Source: Lachancea dasiensis
Taxonomy: Eukaryota > Ascomycota > Saccharomycetes > Saccharomycetales > Saccharomycetaceae
Reading direction: 5' to 3'
Assembly (NCBI GenBank): GCA_900074725.1
Contig: LT598461.1
Location: 930,001 to 994,000, forward strand
DNA: 64,000 nucleotides
The notes under the pieces were generated by a model. That model had not been told where the DNA came from. It made no database searches and saw only the letters and a list, made by a program, of their open reading frames with translations. Positions 57,435-64,000 of the stretch are shown piece after piece (within the stretch, counting starts at the first letter, position 1; every line of letters begins with the position of its first letter). Both the position numbers and the translations under genes were made by a program.

Positions 57435-60400
57435 TCAAACCGAGAGGCGCGAGTTGTTGAGCACATGTTTAACCCATGGTTGATGAAATTTATTCAAGTC
57501 GACCACATGGCTGAGTAGGTTTGTCCATGTGTTTTTGTCATCTGCAGATTCAGCGTCTAAATTTATCACTTCCCCGTTCTCGAAAATCAGTTTAAAGCAT
57601 TCACTGAAAAGCACGACATCAGTGAAGTTGCGCACTCTCTGGACTGCCGTCTCGGTAAGTTTGCCTTCTCCTACAACACTAACAACCTTCAATAAATTGA
57701 TCATGGCCTGCGGCTTTCGCGTTATCTCATGATGTGCAACAAGCTGTGTGCCATTTAAAACAAAATATCTCTTCTGTAGCATCCCATCAATGTCACCTCC
57801 CTCTTGCCATAAAAATCCTTCGAACTTGGTGTCTTGTTGTTCAGAATACTTGTTGACGATATCGTGCGCCAGTTTCAGCGTCTTGGGGAATTTCTCTAGT
57901 TGAGACGTCCTTGGCAAAAAACACATCTCAATCTGAATTTCACCAATTTTATACTTTGGTTTACGAGGGAGTGAAAAGATATCTTGTCCAGCCTCCACGC
58001 GTCCATCCTCTCTTTCCCATTCGTTGAAAAGATGCATGTTGAAAGTCTTCGTTCTGTAGGTACATTGATCCAATTTTTCCTCATTGAGAGAAAAGCTGCA
58101 GCGGGCAAATGACCCGTCTTGTGCGAATTTATAATCCCAAGAGTCCACGCCAATCTTCTTGCTAACGAACTTTTTGTTCACGACATATTTTTGTTTACCG
58201 AACAGAAATTTCTTCTTCACAGGAATACGCTCAACCACCTCCACTAGCTCCGAGGTTGGCCTCTCATATTTGCACTTCAACGTTACTATTATTTCAGGAA
58301 CTGTCTTTGGATTCACTTGTTCCATGATGAGCTCATATTCCTCATTCACATCCATACCATCTCCACTCAAAGGCTTCCACGCGGTTTGGGCCACATTAAC
58401 TCCGTTATCAAATTCCATGGCGATTTTTGGTTTATGGCGCAAAGTATCGTTGAGACTGAGATTTTTTATTGATTTGATCATGATGTAAAGTTTGCCGCTG
58501 TCCTGTAGATCTGTGACTACTTCTTTTCCATCCTTTGTGAAATCTTTGACAGAGGAATGAATGCTAATTTTTGGACTTGGCGTTGAGAGTTTTGGTTCAG
58601 AAAGTTCAAAATTTTTTGAAACGTTTTCGAGCTCTGGTTGGGTGTTATTTTCAGCTTGCTCCATGAGCTTCCGCGATCGAATCGTTTTGAATGGGCTCTC
58701 TACGTGGGACTTCTTGATTGGCGATGGTGTTTTGGGAGATTGAAATAGATCTCTGTTGTGCTCGACGCTTTCGCTTGAAGCACACCTTGACACCTCATAT
58801 CCATTGAAGCTCTCAGTTCGGCAGATAGCAACATCGCTATCTGCCTTCTTCAAAATTCCTAATCCTGTTAGAGTATTTTCTGCCTCCTGGTTGGCATTTG
58901 AATTGGGACTTCCAACTAGTAGCTTTTTGATTACCTTGTCGTTTAGCGCGTCTCTGGCAGCTTCCCCATCTCTTTTATTGAAAGAGAAGTTCAACCCATT
59001 TTCATAGTTGTTCTCATCCCAGATATGGTACACAGTTGGGTCTTCAAGTTGGCGCTCACTATGCTTCAGCGATATGTTATCTTGGTTCATATTCTTCAAG
59101 ATATCTCCAAAATCCTCCATGAAGCTAAACTTTGTGGTTGATAATTCGGGCAAGTACAAGGAATCACTAGCCGTCTGAACGAGGTCTTCATTCTTTTCTA
59201 CAGGAGCTTCGTTAACGTCTGTTGGTTTTGAAAATGATTCCTCGACTATTTTACCAGGCAACTCTATATCTTCATCTTGTGATGGCTCTTTCGAGCCTTC
59301 TTGTGGCGCATTGCAACTTTTAGACTCACTCTGGATCAAGGCTATTTGTGCAATTGAGGGTATCTGCTGGACTGGGGGCCGTGTTCCACGAACTTCCGAT
59401 GCCTGCGGATCCAAAATACTAGAGGTAGCAGCAGACTCGATTTTACTCCTCAACAAAGGAGAATGGGCTCTTTGGTGATGGGAATAATGGATCTTACTTC
59501 TGCTCACTAGGCGCGGCTTTAGCCTGAACTTTGAGGGCGCCACCAATGACGAATCTGCTGTTCCCGCCGAATGGTTGGAAAATTGTGAGTTTGCAGAGAT
59601 GGTTGGAGAAGACTTCTTAATTCCTTCCTGACAATGCCATATTGACAAGTAGTCTGGCTTCAGTGAATAGGTGATGTCAACAGAATCCTGGGATGTATCT
59701 CCCACGTCTGCAAATATAGGATCATCATCAAACAGGGTGGCAAAGTTGTTTGAAGCTATCCGATTGTGGATCAACAGCTGCTCACTCTCATGCCCCTCGG
59801 CAGTATGTTTCTCGGTATTATTTTCAAGCGAAGAGTCACCTGGCTCTGAATGACATAGTGAATTTTCGCCCTTCTGAATTTCAATGTTTTCTAGCTCATC
59901 TTTGTCATCGAATGGGATGTCTTGGACGTTCAAATTTTGTTCACCATTGCTCCCAGTACAAAGGGGGATTATATCACCAGTTTGACTTCTAATCTCTTTT
60001 TGGCCTACTGCAAAATTGCCCCCGTTGGAAGCTGTGGAGTTTCCGGTGCGGCTCTGATCACCGTTATCGTTATCCTTCTCAATGTGACCCTGATATTCTA
60101 CTGGTGAAGAAATGTGAGAACAATTGTCATCTTCAATAACCTCTTGGTCGTTGAGAGTAGCATTCCCTATGTGATTCAGGTCTGTCAATTTAACGGTGGA
60201 ATTGGAAATAGATTTCAACATGCTATTTTCCTCATCCGAAGTTTTTGGTAAGAAGATCGGTCTTTCCCTCGTGTACGTCGGTATCGAAAAGCCATTAGAA
60301 TATTGTTCATCTTTCTTAACCTCTTTACTAATGTCTTCAAGAGTCTCGTCTTCTCGGACAAATCCTGTCGATATCTGCAGGTCTTTGATGGATTGTTCAA

Positions 60401-61544
60401 TGCGATCGTCATTGACCGATGAAGATGAGCTCCAGTCACTCTCCCTTGCGGATTGAAATTCGTCAGCCGTTGTTGCAACGCTGAAAACCCTTGATGTATT
60501 AACATCTGGCTCAAGTATTGATAAGCTCTTATTAGGCAATTGATAGGTATGGGTACTAGAGTGTGCCGCATTATTGGATGGTACGTAGGTTCGCAGTAGC
60601 TGAAACTTGTCTTGACGCATCGTCGTTTCCAAGTCGGTCACACTTTCGTCCATAGACGATCCCGAGGAAACTCTACTTTGGCCTGTTCCAGCGAGTAGCT
60701 CCGCGCTTGCCAATCTGTTGATCCGAATGGTGTTGGTTGTAGGAATTTTTGAAGGCGAGTGTTGAACATTATTGAAAGTTTCCTCTTCAGAGTGCGCGGG
60801 CTCTAGTTCGAACTCTAAAAACTTGTGGGCAGCGTCGGCATCATTGCTAAGCAGCGGAGGAGTTGACTCAAACTTGATTTTCAACGGCTGGCTTGGGAGG
60901 TGGTTTTCAGGAGCCGCGAATGCCATCTGGTCCGCGTTGTTCACCATTTCTTTCAGTTTCGGAACGTTAGGAGAGCCATGTTTGCTGCCTAAGACGTGAT
61001 CAAGGCGTTCGTGAAGATTTGTAACCGAGTTAGCCCTCAATTCTGCCTCAGTGATATCTAGTGAACTGTCAGAACTGTCGCTCGCGCTAAGGCCATTATC
61101 GTTATAGTCCAGGCCGGGTCTGGCTGGTAAATTGTCTGCTACAACATTTTCCTTGGTGTACTTTTCCTTTGGACAGCTTTGAGTTGTAACAGAAAGGTCC
61201 CAAGCTACCACGTCGCTAGCAGCCTCCGTTGGATGCTCTCCGATCAACGACGATTCTGCACCCGGGTATTCATGTAGCTCAAATTTATCGCTGAACATAA
61301 CAGACCTATTGTGGCGTGATTCGAGGAAGAGTTGCTGCTCAGACTTGTCGGCATTGGCACTCTTGGAATCGTCTGCGCCAACATTAGAGTTAGATCGCGT
61401 ATTGTGCCTCACAATTTTGTCCATCGTCTCATCGCCAATTTCATGTAGGGAAAGCTGCCTTTTGGCTGTTAAAGGGATTTCTCTCTCGATTTCTGATAGA
61501 AGTGAGTCGACAGTCGTTAAGTTCAAATTATCATCCGAGTTCAT
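57435..61544 (-). CDS. BUD4: Anillin-like bud-site selection protein Bud4
   Basis: Bud4 marks the mother-bud neck for axial budding and stabilises septin double rings. The 1369-residue product (S. cerevisiae 1447) has a long disordered, acidic, Ser/Asn-rich N-terminal two thirds. The anillin-homology region begins near 1000 (GKLYIMIKSIKNLSLNDTL, then KPKIAMEFDNGVNVAQTAW). A PH domain lies at about 1238-1350 (KFEGFLWQEGGDIDGML, KRYFVLNGTQLVAHHE), and the protein ends about 15 residues later. It converges with FIP1 over 60 bp. Single-exon frame without interruption. Confidence 0.95.
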   Translation of the reverse strand: MNSDDNLNLTTVDSLLSEIEREIPLTAKRQLSLHEIGDETMDKIVRHNTRSNSNVGADDSKSANADKSEQQLFLESRHNRSVMFSDKFELHEYPGAESSLIGEHPTEAASDVVAWDLSVTTQSCPKEKYTKENVVADNLPARPGLDYNDNGLSASDSSDSSLDITEAELRANSVTNLHERLDHVLGSKHGSPNVPKLKEMVNNADQMAFAAPENHLPSQPLKIKFESTPPLLSNDADAAHKFLEFELEPAHSEEETFNNVQHSPSKIPTTNTIRINRLASAELLAGTGQSRVSSGSSMDESVTDLETTMRQDKFQLLRTYVPSNNAAHSSTHTYQLPNKSLSILEPDVNTSRVFSVATTADEFQSARESDWSSSSSVNDDRIEQSIKDLQISTGFVREDETLEDISKEVKKDEQYSNGFSIPTYTRERPIFLPKTSDEENSMLKSISNSTVKLTDLNHIGNATLNDQEVIEDDNCSHISSPVEYQGHIEKDNDNGDQSRTGNSTASNGGNFAVGQKEIRSQTGDIIPLCTGSNGEQNLNVQDIPFDDKDELENIEIQKGENSLCHSEPGDSSLENNTEKHTAEGHESEQLLIHNRIASNNFATLFDDDPIFADVGDTSQDSVDITYSLKPDYLSIWHCQEGIKKSSPTISANSQFSNHSAGTADSSLVAPSKFRLKPRLVSRSKIHYSHHQRAHSPLLRSKIESAATSSILDPQASEVRGTRPPVQQIPSIAQIALIQSESKSCNAPQEGSKEPSQDEDIELPGKIVEESFSKPTDVNEAPVEKNEDLVQTASDSLYLPELSTTKFSFMEDFGDILKNMNQDNISLKHSERQLEDPTVYHIWDENNYENGLNFSFNKRDGEAARDALNDKVIKKLLVGSPNSNANQEAENTLTGLGILKKADSDVAICRTESFNGYEVSRCASSESVEHNRDLFQSPKTPSPIKKSHVESPFKTIRSRKLMEQAENNTQPELENVSKNFELSEPKLSTPSPKISIHSSVKDFTKDGKEVVTDLQDSGKLYIMIKSIKNLSLNDTLRHKPKIAMEFDNGVNVAQTAWKPLSGDGMDVNEEYELIMEQVNPKTVPEIIVTLKCKYERPTSELVEVVERIPVKKKFLFGKQKYVVNKKFVSKKIGVDSWDYKFAQDGSFARCSFSLNEEKLDQCTYRTKTFNMHLFNEWEREDGRVEAGQDIFSLPRKPKYKIGEIQIEMCFLPRTSQLEKFPKTLKLAHDIVNKYSEQQDTKFEGFLWQEGGDIDGMLQKRYFVLNGTQLVAHHEITRKPQAMINLLKVVSVVGEGKLTETAVQRVRNFTDVVLFSECFKLIFENGEVINLDAESADDKNTWTNLLSHVVDLNKFHQPWVKHVLNNSRLSV

Positions 61545-62782
61545 GGTGTAATAGAGGAGTCTCCAATCACCAAATTTCGTCCAGTGGGTGGGGCGTTATT
61601 CACAATGCTGAGAACCCTCGACAATTGTCACAGACTCTTGGTATGATACACCAGACGAGATGCACCTCAATTTCTACACTTTTTTGCTCGAAGGATTGAA
61701 CAACATTTTGACGTGCCTGATTGATTCCCTTCACCGTTGACATTACTATTGTCAATGTTGTTGTCTCGCCTAATATGGCAGTTTGTAAACATAAACACCG
61801 AGTGCAGTAACTGTAACATTAAGTCATGTGGTTTTCAGATGAGCTCATGGATACACTCTGGCGATGCTCCACGACAGCGTCAGTATACTCACTACCCGTT
61901 ATCTTGACTGTTTTTCGATCAAGTACCATTAAATATTTACTATTGGCGCCCGTGACTTTGGTTCTCAATTGCTTTTGAATAAAGACCTAACCTTAGAAAC
62001 ATAATATAATACTTTGGTCAAGATGCTCTTTTCACGCTAAACACTGATCCTAGATCTAAGACCTGGAGCGGGCTAGATGCTGCATAAACCTCGTTTAATC
62101 CAGAAACGTCTTCAATTTATGATATAGGATGTTCTATCAAAAGGTAGTGCTTGAGTTATATGCTCATATATAGTACAGTGATTCCTCAATTCTAGTCAGA
62201 ACCCTAACCCTTTCTCCTTATGATTCTTTCTTGACATGTAAGAAAAAAGATGATTGCTCTTGAGCAGCAAGGTGTGGTGTTTGGTCCTTTATTCGTAGCT
62301 AACAAGTGTGTTTTGTGAAGTTCCCGGTTTGCCCCCAACCTCAATCATCTCACGAATACTGTCATTGAACGACAGGAATAGTAGTAATGGCATGAATGGC
62401 AATAATGACAGACTAGGAACCATCAGAACCCAGCCAAAGAAGCTAGATGGCTATGAACAAGGATAATACAGCACGAAGCAGTCCCCACGAGCCCCGCCAA
62501 CGATCACATGACGTCTCAAGGCTGTTACCGCATTTTGACCTTCCTCAGAGACGAGTTAGAGTACGGGAAAGCATACAATAGGAGACTGGTGGATCAGAAC
62601 AAATGGGCTCATTGGAGATAGAAAGAAGTGAGGAATGGCGAAATACTACCGCGATCTACAAGTTCTGATTGCCTTCAAGTAACTATTCAGTAAGTTGACG
62701 CTGTGATAATTGTTCACGAGAAATTCGCTGCAAACAAGTATTCGCTATGTCGGATAGTGTTCACGACAATCATATCAAGTAC
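61545..62782. other. 1.24-kb geneless stretch between BUD4 and tRNA-Leu
   Basis: No protein gene: no frame of useful length on either strand. Contains the Tbf1-like site listed separately, a CATAAACA-type AT-rich patch near 61790, and AT-rich segments near 61930 and 62000. Promoter of BUD4 on the left side; the rest is unexplained. Confidence 0.5.
62200..62207 (+). promoter_or_regulatory. Tbf1-like site AACCCTAA
   Basis: AACCCTAA at 62200-62207, continued by CCC, fits the Tbf1 consensus ARCCCTAA. In yeasts Tbf1 marks snoRNA gene promoters as well as subtelomeres and some mRNA genes. No snoRNA was found downstream by eye, so the target is unknown. Confidence 0.4.
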
Positions 62783-62888
62783 GAGAGTTTGGCCGAGTGG
62801 TTAAGGCGTCAGATTTAGGCTTAGCTTTCATAATAAGTCAGATTCTCTGATATCTTCGGATGCGCGGGTTCGAATCCCGTAGCTCTCA
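62783..62888 (+). tRNA. tRNA-Leu (UAG anticodon) with 25-nt intron
   Basis: Acceptor GAGAGTT with AGCTCTC, D arm GGCCGAGTGGTTAAGGC, anticodon TAG (62816-62818), long variable arm ATATCTTCGGATG of class II tRNAs, T arm GCGGGTTCGAATCCCGT, discriminator A. The intron, 62820-62844, starts one base 3' of the anticodon, the standard place, and S. cerevisiae tRNA-Leu(UAG) genes also carry an intron. Mature length 81 nt before CCA. Confidence 0.95.
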
Positions 62889-62892
62889 TTTA

Positions 62893-62899
62893 TTTTTTT
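62893..62899 (+). terminator. RNA polymerase III terminator of tRNA-Leu
   Basis: Seven T four bases past the discriminator, in the trailer TTTATTTTTTT. Confidence 0.85.
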
Positions 62900-63172
62900 G
62901 AATATTATATGACCGGCTGAACCTGAAGCACGTTTCGGTGTTGGGTCTACATCCGAATCTTCAGATTGCAAATTTCAATGTTCTCACTGGAAAACGGAAA
63001 AGAAGGTTTGTTTCAAGAGAACTTGTGGCTGTCCGAAGTTACCTGGCCTCTTGGCACTTGTGGATGAGGTATATCACTCTGTACTATTCTGGCGTGCTCA
63101 AGCACCCCGTCGCATGACGCTAAGAAACTTAAGGATAATGTCAATAATAGGTCTCGGATGATGTTTCAAGGA

Positions 63173-63195
63173 CAGTTGAGGCTAAGCCTCAACTG
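63173..63195. repeat. Perfect 10-bp inverted repeat with 3-base loop
   Basis: CAGTTGAGGC, spacer TAA, GCCTCAACTG. No T-run follows on either strand, so a polymerase III or intrinsic terminator role is unlikely. It would form a strong hairpin in RNA from either strand. Confidence 0.85.
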
Positions 63196-63938
63196 GGAGC
63201 TCATTTATAAATATGGCTAATGGAAACTCCTCGGTGATTGATGGCTAGTTATAGGAAGAGAGAAAATGCGTCATTTGATCTATTTATCAAATTTATGTTC
63301 TAAGCCCGATCGTATCACACACCCATGTTTGTAGTGTACACTTGGTCTATAAAACAACAAGGATTTAGTTGATCATCCTGCTTGCAAGCTTTCAGAAAAC
63401 CTTATAGGGACTACATCACTGGGTGTTTCAAGAGAACTTTCGAATGATCTACAATGAGTCGAGCACATCCGCCGACATCAGAATGCAGAAAGATGTATAT
63501 CTGAAGATATCAAGCAAGCATTGCGCGCGTTTCTTCAGGTCACGGTGTTTCCAACAACAAATTTGGGTAAATCAGATTTATTTATATTAACCTCGCCAGC
63601 AATGTAAGACGCTAGCGTGCCACATTCTCAAAATGCTTCACCTATCAGAGCCAATTGTCAAGGACAACACGTCGAAATCGAACCAAGCAAGCTTATCGAT
63701 GTGCTGGACTAGGTTTCAAGGCTTCATGTATTCCCGTGTATCATGATATTCATTTACAGACTGGATGGTCCATCGTGACAAGCTCGAACATCCAAGAGAT
63801 CAACCTGACTTTGGGGATCTTACAGATCGCGCTGGAGCCCATCCTCTTTCTAGTCGTGTTGAAAACGCTTGATTTGCCAATCAGTGTCGATCTGGAGCAC
63901 TGTGTTCTGGATTTTGTCGGGCATTTTCAACCTCTGCG

Positions 63939-64000
63939 ATGAACAATCTGGAGGCCAACCGCTGGCGGCAGTTTCTGTTTAGCCAAACCAGTGTGGCATT
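63939..64000 (+). CDS. Possible start of a gene cut by the window end
   Basis: ATG at 63939 opens a frame, MNNLEANRWRQFLFSQTSVA, that runs to the last base. Only 20 codons are visible, so neither family nor reality can be judged. GC content rises at this point, as at gene starts elsewhere in the window. Confidence 0.25.
   Translation, partial: MNNLEANRWRQFLFSQTSVA

Larger units (their letters stand above)
62889..63938. other. 1.05-kb stretch after tRNA-Leu
   Basis: No supported gene. It holds a perfect 10-bp hairpin (separate entry), a TATAAA-type element at about 63347, and a short frame at 63655-63942 with no family features. Probably the upstream region of the gene that starts at the right edge. 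Confidence 0.45.

Noticed and set aside
63655-63942. 95-codon ORF near the right edge
   Set aside because: No ATG that stands out, no family features, and it overlaps a better-placed gene start at 63939.

Overview
This window is nuclear DNA from a budding yeast of the family Saccharomycetaceae. Evidence: compact genes, nearly all without introns; yeast splice signals (GTATGT or GTACGT, TACTAAC-like branch points); yeast-type tRNAs; and an almost complete set of genes I recognise as Saccharomyces cerevisiae orthologues. The order shows a lineage that did not pass through the whole-genome duplication. Genes that S. cerevisiae splits between two sister tracks sit here in one interleaved series (VPS68, MCK1/YGK3, MRPS18, RPL25, BXI1, MDH2, TRM13, YPT11, TRM11, HRP1, SMF1; and TFB1, SSZ1, PAN5, SUM1, RPP1, GIC1/2, VMA22, SRB7, PMT7, YDR306C, HNT2, FYV4). 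A Lachancea-like species is the best guess, but the genus is not proven from the sequence.

Layout: 1-5 kb holds SRP72 (5' end cut by the window), NIP7, a C/D box snoRNA that looks like snR53, and PUS1 with an intron. 5.7-8.6 kb holds RSM23 and CEG1, tail to tail. After a 1.6-kb stretch without genes, 10-28 kb is the VPS68-to-SMF1 block; it includes RPL25 with a 425-nt intron and a very GC-rich MDH2. tRNA-Ile(AAU) precedes JIP5, NUT2, MET16 and MRP2 (28.5-33.2 kb). 33.4-56.3 kb is the TFB1-to-FYV4 block, with tRNA-Val(CAC) inside it. FIP1 and BUD4 (56.5-61.5 kb) are followed by gene-poor DNA with an intron-containing tRNA-Leu(UAG), and a possible gene start runs off the right edge.

Most genes are core housekeeping: RNA processing and modification (PUS1, TRM11, TRM13, RPP1, CEG1, FIP1, HRP1, NIP7, snR53), mitochondrial ribosome (RSM23, MRPS18, MRP2, FYV4), transcription (TFB1, NUT2/MED10, SRB7/MED21, SUM1), polarity and organelle inheritance (GIC, BUD4, YPT11), and metabolism (MDH2, MET16, PAN5, SMF1). 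Neighbouring genes are not operons and mostly do not share a pathway.

The points most worth a second look are: a PUS1 intron that restores the missing N-terminus, a 56-nt HNT2 intron, the snR53 candidate with 12 bp of pairing to 18S rRNA, two unassigned genes inside otherwise conserved synteny (44.6 kb and 51.4 kb), two small unassigned ORFs (20.4 and 23.6 kb), the GC island over MDH2, a cluster of CACGTG sites, and identical trailers after three unrelated tRNA genes. I see no transposon, LTR, virus-like element or CRISPR array.
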